Source: CAZMLC01 sp964567125 (lineage in GTDB: Bacteria > Verrucomicrobiota > Kiritimatiellia > RFP12 > UBA1067). Taken from it: DNA of 38,289 nt. Location of the stretch: NCBI GenBank assembly GCA_964567125.1, contig CAZMLC010000018.1:1-38289 (forward strand). Reading direction: 5' to 3'. Under the pieces are notes generated by a model. That model was not told where the DNA came from. It made no database searches and saw only the letters and a list, made by a program, of their open reading frames with translations. The translations under genes and the position numbers were made by a program. Shown piece after piece: positions 1-7,811 of the stretch (positions are counted from its first letter, which is position 1; each line of letters opens with the position of its first letter).

Positions 1-264
1 TTAACCTGTCACGACATGAAAGACGGTTCGGTTGTCTGGCACAAGGAGTATGAGGACGGATTTTACGCTTCGCCGATCATCGCAGGCGGAAAACTCTATA
101 TTGCGGATCGAAAAAAGGGGATCTTCCATGTATTGGAGGTGGGACGTGAGGCCAAAGAGGTCGCGACGAACCCCATGGGCGAAGCGGTCAGCGCAACGCC
201 GGCCTTTGTAGGGTCGCGCATCTATATCCGCGGGCAGCAACATCTGTGGTGCATCGCCGAATAG
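1..264 (+). CDS. PQQ-like beta-propeller repeat protein, C-terminal fragment
   Basis: The reading frame is open from the first base of the window and stops at 262-264, so only the last 87 residues are visible. Repeating segments of the type DGSVVWHKEYEDGFYASPI, GGKLYIADRKKGIFHVLE and AVSATPAFVGSRIYIRGQQHLWCI follow the blade pattern of PQQ/BamB-like beta-propellers: a trp-docking type blade, a G-x-L-Y-I strand and a closing strand. Proteins of this kind are usually exported and either scaffold outer-membrane assembly or are quinoprotein-like. The cofactor or partner cannot be judged from the tail alone. The missing N-terminus lies outside the window. Confidence 0.7.
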   Translation, partial: LTCHDMKDGSVVWHKEYEDGFYASPIIAGGKLYIADRKKGIFHVLEVGREAKEVATNPMGEAVSATPAFVGSRIYIRGQQHLWCIAE

Positions 265-383
265 CCGCGCGCGCCGGAAGATCCGCCCGAATTGGTAATG
301 ACTCATTTTCGAAAATATGGTATAGTTCTGAACACGTAGTTCGTTGAAGAGAGCAACGCGAGCTGGCGTCGTGGATTTGGTTG

Positions 384-980
384 ATGGAAGAGTTATTCGT
401 TACATTTTGTGAGCACCTTCGGTTGCACCCGTTTCAGCAGGCTTTAGTGATCATACTGGGTACGTGTTATCTGGAAGATCCTGCACGGTGTGCGGTCGTG
501 GTGATGCTCGCAAGTGGACACATAACCAATTGGTGGCTCACCTTTGTTTCCATGACCCTCGGCGGCATGGTCGGCGATATCGCCCTCTATGTGTTCGGCC
601 GTTTTGGAATGGGTTTTCTGGTGCGTCGTACGTGGGTTGATCTGGAACGCATACACGAGATCAAGCAGCGCTTTGGCGGGCATATTGCCTGGGCTTCATT
701 TGTTGCACGATTTTTGCCCGGAATGCGCACGATTGTCTACGTTTCTGCAGGAAGTATGCGCTTCCATTTTGGATGGTTTGTAGTGGTTTTGTTTGTGGCG
801 GCGGCGGTACAGGCGTATCTTTATCTGCTTGCCGCGGATTTTATTAGTGCGCATATTCTTCCCTACCTGAAGAGTAAGATTACGCAAACGATTCTGGCGG
901 CGATTTTAATTGGTGCGGTCATTTTTCTCAACCGTGTTTTTACAAAACGAGCAAGCAGTACAATCAAGAGCCATGTGTAG
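384..980 (+). CDS. DedA family membrane protein
   Basis: This 198-residue integral membrane protein has the DedA/SNARE-associated (VTT) core. A G-rich segment at residues 60-75 (GGMVGDIALYVFGRFG) is followed by the signature A-R-F-L-P-G-M-R at about 108-115 and then three hydrophobic spans. DedA proteins act as lipid (undecaprenyl-phosphate or phosphatidylethanolamine) flippases or support membrane homeostasis. The exact substrate here is unknown. A TTG at 381 directly precedes the ATG at 384; I prefer the ATG, although no strong Shine-Dalgarno precedes either. A TATAGT -10-like hexamer lies at 321-326. The gene stands alone between a beta-propeller gene and glycyl-tRNA synthetase. Confidence 0.85.
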   Translation: MEELFVTFCEHLRLHPFQQALVIILGTCYLEDPARCAVVVMLASGHITNWWLTFVSMTLGGMVGDIALYVFGRFGMGFLVRRTWVDLERIHEIKQRFGGHIAWASFVARFLPGMRTIVYVSAGSMRFHFGWFVVVLFVAAAVQAYLYLLAADFISAHILPYLKSKITQTILAAILIGAVIFLNRVFTKRASSTIKSHV

Positions 981-1035
981 GATGAACAGGAGGAGCGTTC
1001 ATCCTTCATCGCTCGGCGATTAAGGAAGTCAGAGT

Positions 1036-2802
1036 ATGTCGAATACAAGCAGTCTGGATGTGATCTCTTCATTGTGTAAGCGCCGTGGCTTTATTTTCCA
1101 CAGCTCGGAAGTGTATGGCGGAATCAACGGTTTCTGGGATTATGGTCCTATGGGCTGTGAAATGAAGCGCAACATTAAAGAGGACTGGTGGCGCTTCACG
1201 GTCCGTACGCGCGAAGACGTGGTCGGGCTGGATGCTACGATCATCATGCATCCTTCGATCTGGAAGGCTTCCGGGCATCTCGATACCTTCTCGGATCCGA
1301 TGTGTACCTGCCGCGCGTGCAAGAAGCTGATGCGCGCCGATCAGGTCTGGGATATCTTTGGCGATGGTCCGATCGGACAGAGTTTACAGGCGCTGGTCGA
1401 TGAAAAGGCCGATATCGGTAAATTGGCGGGCTGGTGCAAGGGTAAGGGACTGGGTCTTGCGGCGAATTTGGCCGCGGTTCAGAACCCGGAGGCGTTGACC
1501 AAGGCGGTTGAAGCCTTGAAGGCCGCTCCGGAAAAGTATACCACGGCGCAGGCGATCTATGCGCTTTTCGCCGGCGTGGCAGCCGCTGCGCCTGCCACAG
1601 CGCCGTGTCCGTATTGCGGCGGCGAGTTGACAGAGCCGCGTCCCTTCAATCTGATGTTCAAGACGATCGTGGGCCCTGTGGACGATCCCTCCAACGTCGC
1701 CTATCTCCGCCCGGAGACGGCGCAGGCGATCTTCGCGCAGTTCCTGAACGTGCTCTCCACGAGCCGCCAGCAGGTTCCGTTCGGCATCGCGCAGATGGGT
1801 AAGTCTTTCCGCAACGAAGTCACGCCGCGCAACTACACCTTCCGCTCCCGCGAATTCGAGCAGATGGAGCTGGAATTCTTCATCCGCCCGGACGAAGCGG
1901 TTGAACTGATCTGCGGTAAAGTCTGCACCATGGCGGATAATCCGGATCTCTCCACGCCGCAGGCAAACTGGGGTTGGCAGGTGTGGCATAAATACTGGGT
2001 GGAGCAGCGCAAGAGCTGGATTCAGGCGTGCGGTCTGCCCAAGGATTCGTTCGTCGAGTATTGGCAGAAGCCGGAAGAGCTGGCACACTATGCACGCGCC
2101 TGCGTGGATATCGAGTATGCCTTCCCGTTCGGAGTTCAGGAACTCGAAGGGATCGCCGCGCGTTCGGACTTCGATCTGTCGCAGCATCAGAAGCACAGCG
2201 GCAAGAGCATGGAGGTCTTCGATGAAGCGCTCAAGATGGCCGCAAGCAAGCTGGATGAGGCCGCCAAGGCGGCATTCACCGACAAGGTCGTGGCGGACTG
2301 GACGAGCCGCGGCAAGGATGCCGAAGTCGCCAAGGCGTTCGTTGCCCGCCTGATGGAAGGCAAGTATGTGCCGCATGTGATCGAACCCTCCGCCGGTGTT
2401 GACCGCATGATGCTGGCGCTGCTCTGCAATGCCTATGAAGAGCAGAAGCTGCTCGACGAAAAGGGCAAGGAAGATCTGCGCGTGGTGATGCATTTCAGTC
2501 CGCGCATTGCACCTGTGAAGGTGGCGGTCTTCCCCTTGGTCAAGAACAAACCCGAGGTCTACAATAAGGCGCGCGAAGTCTTTGAGCATCTGCGTCGTCG
2601 CTTTCCAACCTTCTGGGATGAGGGCGGTGCGATTGGCCGCCGCTACCGGCGTCAGGATGAGATCGGTACGCCGTGGTGCGTGACGATCGACTTCCAGACT
2701 CTGGAAGATGGCACCTTCACCGTGCGCGATCGCGATACCATGCAGCAGGAACGCCTCACGCTCGAACAGCTCAAGGCGAAGATTGAAGACGCGATCTATT
2801 AA
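1036..2802 (+). CDS. glyS: Glycyl-tRNA synthetase, alpha2 type
   Basis: This 588-residue class II synthetase charges tRNA-Gly. It is the single-chain dimeric form (Thermus, Gram-positive and eukaryotic type), not the alpha2beta2 form of E. coli. The N-terminus has the GFIFHSSEVYGGINGFWDYG region. Motif 2 is FRNEVTPRNYTFRSREFEQME at about 258-278. The active-site block LRPETAQAIFAQF lies near 225-237, and a C-terminal anticodon-binding domain starts around residue 490. Cysteines 90, 92, 95, 191 and 194 look like zinc-site ligands, and between them sits an Ala/Lys-rich insertion at about residues 112-180 that makes the protein longer than typical 460-510-residue homologues. A strong intrinsic terminator follows directly. 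Confidence 0.97.
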   Translation: MSNTSSLDVISSLCKRRGFIFHSSEVYGGINGFWDYGPMGCEMKRNIKEDWWRFTVRTREDVVGLDATIIMHPSIWKASGHLDTFSDPMCTCRACKKLMRADQVWDIFGDGPIGQSLQALVDEKADIGKLAGWCKGKGLGLAANLAAVQNPEALTKAVEALKAAPEKYTTAQAIYALFAGVAAAAPATAPCPYCGGELTEPRPFNLMFKTIVGPVDDPSNVAYLRPETAQAIFAQFLNVLSTSRQQVPFGIAQMGKSFRNEVTPRNYTFRSREFEQMELEFFIRPDEAVELICGKVCTMADNPDLSTPQANWGWQVWHKYWVEQRKSWIQACGLPKDSFVEYWQKPEELAHYARACVDIEYAFPFGVQELEGIAARSDFDLSQHQKHSGKSMEVFDEALKMAASKLDEAAKAAFTDKVVADWTSRGKDAEVAKAFVARLMEGKYVPHVIEPSAGVDRMMLALLCNAYEEQKLLDEKGKEDLRVVMHFSPRIAPVKVAVFPLVKNKPEVYNKAREVFEHLRRRFPTFWDEGGAIGRRYRRQDEIGTPWCVTIDFQTLEDGTFTVRDRDTMQQERLTLEQLKAKIEDAIY

Positions 2803-2824
2803 TTCAATACCGACCAGCGAGAAC

Positions 2825-2865
2825 GAACGGCTGTGCGAAGGATTTCGCGCAGCCGTTCTTTTTTT
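2825..2865 (+). terminator. Intrinsic terminator of glyS
   Basis: A 15-bp stem (2825-2839 with 2844-2858, one G-T wobble) closes a GGAT tetraloop and is followed by seven T residues. It lies 22 bases after the glyS stop codon. Confidence 0.93.
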
Positions 2866-2981
2866 GTATGCGGCCCTGTTATCGTCAGGCACGTACAACA
2901 CAAATGAATCCCTTGGATGGGTCATTTTATCGGTAAAATCGGCAATTTTCTGATAAAAATGCTGAATTTTGGTTTTTGCAC

Positions 2982-3011
2982 TTGCGCTGACTTGCCCGAT
3001 TTTGATATAGT
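2982..3011 (+). promoter_or_regulatory. Promoter of tRNA-Glu
   Basis: TTGCGC at 2982-2987 and TATAGT at 3006-3011 are separated by 18 bases. The expected start, about 3017, is a few bases ahead of the mature tRNA 5' end. The -10 form TATAGT/TAAAGT recurs before other genes in this window. Confidence 0.65.
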
Positions 3012-3023
3012 TTGCGTCACTTT

Positions 3024-3098
3024 GCTCCCATCGTCTATCGGTTAGGACACCAGGTTTTCATCCTAGTAAGCGGAGTTCGACTCTCCGTGGGAGCGCCA
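3024..3098 (+). tRNA. tRNA-Glu (anticodon TTC)
   Basis: The acceptor arms GCTCCCA (3024-3030) and TGGGAGC (3088-3094) pair perfectly. The T arm is CGGAG-TTCGACT-CTCCG and the anticodon loop TTTTCAT has TTC at the anticodon position, reading GAA/GAG. The CCA end is encoded (3096-3098). The D arm carries the GTCTATCGGTTAGGAC pattern seen in bacterial tRNA-Glu. Confidence 0.96.
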
Positions 3099-3103
3099 TT
3101 TTC

Positions 3104-3135
3104 AAACCGCAGGTTTCATCGCTTGCGGTTTTTTT
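3104..3135 (+). terminator. Intrinsic terminator of tRNA-Glu
   Basis: AAACCGCAGG (3104-3113) pairs with CTTGCGGTTT (3122-3131) with one G-T wobble, and the T-run continues to 3135. It ends only six bases before the start codon of the next gene, so it also sits in that gene's leader. Confidence 0.82.
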
Positions 3136-3141
3136 ATTCTC

Positions 3142-4959
3142 ATGAAGATTCTGCTCATCACACCGCCGCTGGTGCAGATGAATACGCCGTATCCGGCTAC
3201 ACCTGTACTGGCTGGGTTCCTGACTGCTCAGGGGCAAGAGGTTGTTCAAGCGGACCTGTCGCTTGAGCTGGCTCTGCGTCTCTTTTCGCGTCAAGGGCTC
3301 ACGGAAATTGCGCAGCACTGCCGTCAGCAGCCCAAGAAGGCGCCGGTGGTGCGTTTCTTTCTCAAGCATTTTTCCGTTTATCGCGACACCGTCGAACTGG
3401 CCATCGCGTTCTTGCAGGGGCGCGCGCCGAACATGCGCTCCCTGACCGCGCGGATCGCGCGCCGTGAGGTCTTTCCCGAGGGACCGCGGTTGGAGGCGCT
3501 GGCGCACGGGGAGGGTATCTCGCCCGAAGAGGCGATCCGGATGCTTTTTAAACCGCTGAGCACGGCGGATCGTGCCAAGCTGCTGGCTTCGCTCTATCTC
3601 GACGATCTCGCGGATGTCATCCGCTTGGGCGTTGATCCGGATTTCGGATTCTCGCGTTACGCGGAGCGGCTGGCGGTGGCGATGCCCTCCTTTGATCCGA
3701 TCATCGAGCAACTGAAAGCGCCGCCCAGCTGGGTTGCGCAGCAGATCGATGCGCTGGCTGAAGCGGCGCTGAAGCAGCATCTGCCCGACTGCGTGGGGCT
3801 GACGATTCCTTTTCCCGGCGCTGTGGTGGCAGCCTTCCGGATTGCCGCAGTTGTTCGCCGGATCGCGCCCCAGATGCGCATTGTGATGGGTGGCGGTTAC
3901 GTGAATACGGAACTGCGCCAGTTGACGGATCTGCGGGTTTTTGATTACGTTGATGAGCTCTGTTTCGACGAGGGCTTTGCACCGTGGATGGGCATTCTGT
4001 GCAAGGGACCGCGCGTGCGGACGCAGACCCGGACAGCGCCGTTGCAGATCACCTGCGCAAAGGATGAACCCGTCTACACGCAGGGCATGATCCAGCCGCG
4101 CTACGAAGGTCTGGTGCTGTCGCGCTACTTCAACTTGTTAGAGAGCACGAATCCGATGCATCGTCTCTGGTCGGATGGAAAGTGGTTGAAAGTACCGATC
4201 GCGAATGGGTGCTATTGGCACAAATGCGCCTTCTGCGATGTGGGCCTTGACTACATTGGCCGCTATCAGCCGCCGCGTGCGCGTCAAGTCGTTGACGTGC
4301 TGGAAGCGCTGGTCCGCACCACGGGACTGACGGGGTTCCATTTTACCGATGAAGCGTTGGCCCCGGCCTTGATTCGCAAGATCTGCGAAGAGATTATCAA
4401 GCGTAAGCTCGTCTGTACCTGGTGGGGGAATATCCGCTTTGAAAAAGCCTTTGATGCCGGGTTAGCGCGGCTCATGGCGCAGGCGGGGTGCATTGCGGTG
4501 ACGGGAGGACTCGAATGCGCCAATGACCGCTTGCTGAAGATGATGAACAAGGGCATCACGTGCGCCAGCGCTGTGCAAGCCTGCGCGGCATTCGCCGATG
4601 CGGGTATTCTGGTGCACGCCTACCTCATGTATGGATTCCCGACGCAGACCGAAGCCGAGACGATTGGTGCGCTGGAAACGGTCCGTCAGCTGTTTGAAGC
4701 GGGCGTGATCCAGTCGGCTTACTGGCATCGCTTCGCGTTGACGGTACACAGTCCGATTGCGCAAACTCCGGAACGTTTTGGTATTCGCCTGATTGCTGAA
4801 AAAGGTGCTGCGCCGATCTTTGCCTGCAATGAAACCCAGTACGAGGAACCTGCCGCGCCGGATCATGACCGGCTGGGCGAGGGGTTGCACTTTGCCCTGT
4901 ACAATTTCATGCTGGGCTTGGGGCTCGATGTGCCGGTCGAAGAATGGTTTGAACGCTGA
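3142..4959 (+). CDS. B12-binding-domain radical SAM protein with CX4CX2C cluster motif
   Basis: The product has 605 residues. The N-terminus MKILLITPPLVQ with following TPVLAGFLTAQGQEV, plus VRRIAPQMRIVMGGGYVNTE near residue 245-260, matches the Rossmann-like cobalamin-binding module of B12-dependent radical SAM enzymes. The radical SAM barrel follows, with IANGCYWHKCAFCD holding Cys357, Cys362 and Cys365, spaced CX4CX2C instead of the usual CX3CX2C. Further barrel signatures are FTDEALAP, WWGNIRFE, VTGGLECANDRLLKMMNKG and LMYGFPTQTEAET. The substrate is unknown; many relatives methylate or rearrange inert carbons. No Shine-Dalgarno precedes the ATG, which lies immediately after the tRNA-Glu terminator. 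The start is kept because the N-terminal beta strand is complete there. The gene ends back-to-back with the cupin gene. Confidence 0.88.
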   Translation: MKILLITPPLVQMNTPYPATPVLAGFLTAQGQEVVQADLSLELALRLFSRQGLTEIAQHCRQQPKKAPVVRFFLKHFSVYRDTVELAIAFLQGRAPNMRSLTARIARREVFPEGPRLEALAHGEGISPEEAIRMLFKPLSTADRAKLLASLYLDDLADVIRLGVDPDFGFSRYAERLAVAMPSFDPIIEQLKAPPSWVAQQIDALAEAALKQHLPDCVGLTIPFPGAVVAAFRIAAVVRRIAPQMRIVMGGGYVNTELRQLTDLRVFDYVDELCFDEGFAPWMGILCKGPRVRTQTRTAPLQITCAKDEPVYTQGMIQPRYEGLVLSRYFNLLESTNPMHRLWSDGKWLKVPIANGCYWHKCAFCDVGLDYIGRYQPPRARQVVDVLEALVRTTGLTGFHFTDEALAPALIRKICEEIIKRKLVCTWWGNIRFEKAFDAGLARLMAQAGCIAVTGGLECANDRLLKMMNKGITCASAVQACAAFADAGILVHAYLMYGFPTQTEAETIGALETVRQLFEAGVIQSAYWHRFALTVHSPIAQTPERFGIRLIAEKGAAPIFACNETQYEEPAAPDHDRLGEGLHFALYNFMLGLGLDVPVEEWFER

Positions 4960-5343
4960 TCAGGCAACGGGCCAATAGCCTGCAACAACGCGGGCTTCGT
5001 CGTTGCCCGGCCAGGGCGGAAGCGTGATGGCGATTGCTTCCAGCGCCGTGTCGTTCCCTGCGCGGAACTGAAAGGCTGTTCCGCAGGGAATCGAAAGGGC
5101 TGTTCCCGGCGTGAGCGACTCCACCGCAGTGGCATCGCCGCAGGCGCGCCACATCTCGCCTCCTCCGGCAACGATATACCAGAGCTCATCGACCGTCCGA
5201 TGCTGAACCGCCCGCGAGGTCTGCCCGGCATCCAGACGGAAATGCGCCAGGCTGCCGCCGGAACAGCGCAACAGTGCGCGCACTGCGGAACCATCCGGTG
5301 CGTATTCATCCGCACAGTCGGCAAGATGTTTGGTTGCGAACAT
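4960..5343 (-). CDS. Cupin domain protein
   Basis: This 127-residue single-domain cupin has motif 1-like HRTVDELWYIVAGGGEMWRA at about 48-67 and motif 2-like PGTALSIPCGTAFQFRA at about 78-94, ending in GYWPVA. Such small cupins bind a metal and serve as isomerases, dioxygenase-like enzymes or sugar/ligand sensors; the substrate cannot be told here. The His/Glu ligands of motif 1 are only partly kept (H48, E53). The gene starts eight bases after the stop of the small unknown gene upstream and could be the third gene of that minus-strand run, although no clear ribosome-binding site is seen. It is convergent with the radical SAM gene with no spacer. Confidence 0.75.
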   Translation of the reverse strand: MFATKHLADCADEYAPDGSAVRALLRCSGGSLAHFRLDAGQTSRAVQHRTVDELWYIVAGGGEMWRACGDATAVESLTPGTALSIPCGTAFQFRAGNDTALEAIAITLPPWPGNDEARVVAGYWPVA

Positions 5344-5351
5344 GGCTTAAA

Positions 5352-5567
5352 CTAAAAATGCGGCGTTAAAATTTTATGCGTCGGATCATCTGGAAGTGAC
5401 CATGCCCTTACCTGAATACCACGCATACGCAAAATCGGGATAGCGACGCGTTGCAACGCAACCAACTTCCGAATCTTTTCCTCAATAGGAAGCTGCCGCA
5501 GTGTTTTACGAAGCTGCGGTTTTGATCCATGGGCACAGTCTATTTCGATGACGTCCATAAAAGCCAT
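5352..5567 (-). CDS. Small protein paired with nucleotidyltransferase, unknown function
   Basis: This 71-residue protein of unknown function starts inside the end of the nucleotidyltransferase gene (28-base overlap), so the two are translationally coupled. The centre (QLPIEEKIRKLVALQRVAIPILRMRGI) should form a long amphipathic helix, followed by a short W-containing tail. No catalytic motif is visible. A second Met at residue 4 is an alternative start. The tight coupling to a DxD nucleotidyltransferase is the organisation seen in small two-gene modules, some of which are toxin-antitoxin or abortive-infection pairs. That role is inference only. The segment is more AT-rich than the genes around it. 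Confidence 0.6.
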   Translation of the reverse strand: MAFMDVIEIDCAHGSKPQLRKTLRQLPIEEKIRKLVALQRVAIPILRMRGIQVRAWSLPDDPTHKILTPHF

Positions 5568-6046
5568 TTTTCCATGAGATGGTATCGAGTCAGGATATCC
5601 ATGAGTTTGCTTTCATTAAGCACGTTTGCTTCTTGAAACATGGGGATGCGTGCACGATCTTTCGGCCTTCCTGTTTGGACAGAAATGGCCACCAGATGTT
5701 CAGCCGAAAGAACGCGCGTTGGAATGGTGTTATAGTGGGTATCAATAGCTGCGTTCAGGGCTTCTTCCAATAACGGATTATATGTTGGTAAGAACTGGAC
5801 AGGAATGCCACCAATATTCACACACTCTTTTTCCGCAGGATATCCCAATTCTTGCAAGCGAGCATATAAGGGTTGGAGACTATAAATAATGGTTTCTGTC
5901 GGCTGAGGAATAATGACAAAGACGTCCAAATCAAAGGTGGTGAAAGGCTCGGTGTAAAACAGAGCGCCGATTGCTCCCCCAATGGCATAACGGGTTAGCG
6001 TTCCCTCTTTTTCCAAATCATTTAAAACATAAAGTGCTTGATCCAT
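5540..6046 (-). CDS. Nucleotidyltransferase-fold protein (AbiEii/DUF6036-like)
   Basis: This 168-residue protein carries the minimal nucleotidyltransferase signature: YAIGGAIGALFY (G-G plus helix), then the metal-binding pair in TTFDLDVFV at about residues 36-44, and a later LSAEHLVAISVQTGRPKDRAR segment typical of this superfamily (the 'K-D-x-x-R' helix). Family members transfer nucleotides to RNA, protein or small molecules, and several are toxins. I chose the ATG at 6046; a GTG two codons upstream (6052) is possible because AAGGA lies in range of both. It overlaps the 71-residue gene downstream. Lower GC than the flanking ettA and cupin genes suggests the pair was acquired. No direct evidence of toxicity or immunity is visible. 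Confidence 0.75.
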   Translation of the reverse strand: MDQALYVLNDLEKEGTLTRYAIGGAIGALFYTEPFTTFDLDVFVIIPQPTETIIYSLQPLYARLQELGYPAEKECVNIGGIPVQFLPTYNPLLEEALNAAIDTHYNTIPTRVLSAEHLVAISVQTGRPKDRARIPMFQEANVLNESKLMDILTRYHLMEKWLLWTSSK

Positions 6047-6115
6047 ACTCACAATATCCTTGAACGTATTTGTATGGTAACAATGAAATAAAAAGAGAAC
6101 AAGCGGAATAAAAAA

Positions 6116-7795
6116 CTATCCGTGCTTCATGGGGCGGAACCGTACGCGCGTCGGTTTATCCGCAGCATCGCCGAGCAGCTTGCGGCGATTCTCGTGGTAG
6201 TCCGCGTAGTTGCCTTCAAACCATGTCACCTTGGAATCGCCCTCAAAAGCGAGGATATGCGTCGCGATACGGTCGAGGAACCAGCGGTCATGGCTGACGA
6301 CCATGACGCAGCCGCCGAAATCGGCAATACCCTCTTCGAGCGAACGCAGCGTGGCGACGTCCAAGTCATTTGACGGCTCGTCGAGCAGGAGCAGGTTGCC
6401 GCCGCTGCGCAGCAGCTTGGCGAGGTGGACGCGGTTGCGTTCACCACCGGAGAGCACGCCGACGCGTTTCTGCTGATCTGAGCCTTTGAAGTTGAAGCGG
6501 CTGCAATAGGCGCGTCCATTCATCTGCGCGGTTCCCGCAAGCATGACGAATTCCGAGCCGCCGGTGATTTCCTCGTAGATCGTATGATTCGGATCGAGCG
6601 CATCGCGCATCTGGTCCACGTGTGAAACCATCACGGTGTCGCCGACCGTCAACGAACCGGAAAGCGGTTTGAGCTGACCGGTGATCAGTTTGAAAAGCGT
6701 GGTTTTACCTGCGCCGTTGCCGCCGATCACACCGACGATACCGCCGCGCGGCAGATCGAACGACATGTCCTCGAAGAGCAAGCGGTCATCAAAACCCATG
6801 GAGACATTCTCAGCGCGGACCACGAGGTCGCCGAGGCGCGGTCCGGCGGGAATCTGAATGCGCAGCTCGTCCTCGCGCGTATCGACTTGCTGGTTCGCCA
6901 GTTCCTCGTAACGGCGGACGCGGGCGATATTCTTGGCGCGGCGTCCGGAGGGATTGGTGCGCACCCATGCCAGTTCGTTTTCGATCAATTTGCGGCGCGA
7001 TTCCGCTTGCTTGGCTTCGCGGGACATCATCTCCTGCTTCTGCTGGAGCCACGCCTCGTAATTGCCCTTGTAGGGATAGGTGCGGCCGTTGTCGAGCTCG
7101 AGAATCCATTCCGTGACATTGCTCAGGAAGTAGCGATCATGGGTCACCACGATGAGCGTGCCCTTGAAATTCTTCAAATAGGTTTCGAGCCAGGAGACCG
7201 AGTCCGCGTCCAGATGGTTGGTCGGTTCGTCGAGCAGCAGCACATCGGGATTGGAGATCAGCAGACGGCAGAGCGCGACGCGGCGGCGCTCACCGCCGGA
7301 GAGCGGTGCGACAGGCGCTTCGGGCGGCGGACAGCGGAGCGCTTCCATGGCGAGTTCGACGTGATGGTCAAGGCTCCAGAGGTCATTGGCGTCAATGGTG
7401 TCTTGCAGACGACCCAGTTCGTCGTTGAGTTTGTCGCTCTCTTCGTCGCTCAGATCCGTACCGAGCAGATCGCAGATTTCATCGTAGCGCGCCATGATCG
7501 CTTTCGATCCGGCCACGCCCTCTTCGACGCATTCCATCACGGTTTTGGTCATGTCGAGGTCCGGCTCCTGCGGCAGGTAGCCGACTTTGATCCCCTTGGC
7601 AATCTGGCATTCGCCCATGTACTCCTTGTCGAGTCCGGCGAGGATGCGGAGCAGCGAGGATTTGCCCGAGCCGTTCGCTCCGATTACACCGATCTTGGCG
7701 CCGTGGAAGAAGGAGAGGTAGACCTCTTCTAAAATGGTTTTCTTTTCGTGCTGCTTCGTGACATTGACCAAACTAAATGCGTATTCGCCAGCCAT
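6116..7795 (-). CDS. ettA: Energy-dependent translational throttle protein EttA (ABC-F)
   Basis: This 559-residue soluble ABC-F ATPase has two ATP-binding cassettes and no membrane spans. Cassette 1 has Walker A GANGSGKS (39-46), signature LSGGERRRVAL and Walker B LLLDEPTNHLD. Cassette 2 has Walker A GGNGAGKT (about 358-365), LSGGERNRVHL and LLLDEPSNDLD. A charged linker carries the helical P-site tRNA interaction motif region (QQKQEMMSREAKQAESRRKLIENELAWVR). Length and the C-terminal YHENRRKLLGDAADKPTRVRFRPM tail match EttA, which binds the ribosomal E site and gates the first peptide bond according to ATP/ADP. It starts 16 bases after the beta-helix gene with AAAAGGA upstream, so it probably belongs to the glm transcript. 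Confidence 0.95.
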   Translation of the reverse strand: MAGEYAFSLVNVTKQHEKKTILEEVYLSFFHGAKIGVIGANGSGKSSLLRILAGLDKEYMGECQIAKGIKVGYLPQEPDLDMTKTVMECVEEGVAGSKAIMARYDEICDLLGTDLSDEESDKLNDELGRLQDTIDANDLWSLDHHVELAMEALRCPPPEAPVAPLSGGERRRVALCRLLISNPDVLLLDEPTNHLDADSVSWLETYLKNFKGTLIVVTHDRYFLSNVTEWILELDNGRTYPYKGNYEAWLQQKQEMMSREAKQAESRRKLIENELAWVRTNPSGRRAKNIARVRRYEELANQQVDTREDELRIQIPAGPRLGDLVVRAENVSMGFDDRLLFEDMSFDLPRGGIVGVIGGNGAGKTTLFKLITGQLKPLSGSLTVGDTVMVSHVDQMRDALDPNHTIYEEITGGSEFVMLAGTAQMNGRAYCSRFNFKGSDQQKRVGVLSGGERNRVHLAKLLRSGGNLLLLDEPSNDLDVATLRSLEEGIADFGGCVMVVSHDRWFLDRIATHILAFEGDSKVTWFEGNYADYHENRRKLLGDAADKPTRVRFRPMKHG

Positions 7796-7811
7796 GAGGT
7801 ATCCTTTTCTG

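Noticed and set aside
1384..2925. 513-codon minus-strand frame opposite glyS
   Set aside because: It is the antisense shadow of a real, fully recognisable synthetase; no family match, no ribosome-binding site, biased composition.
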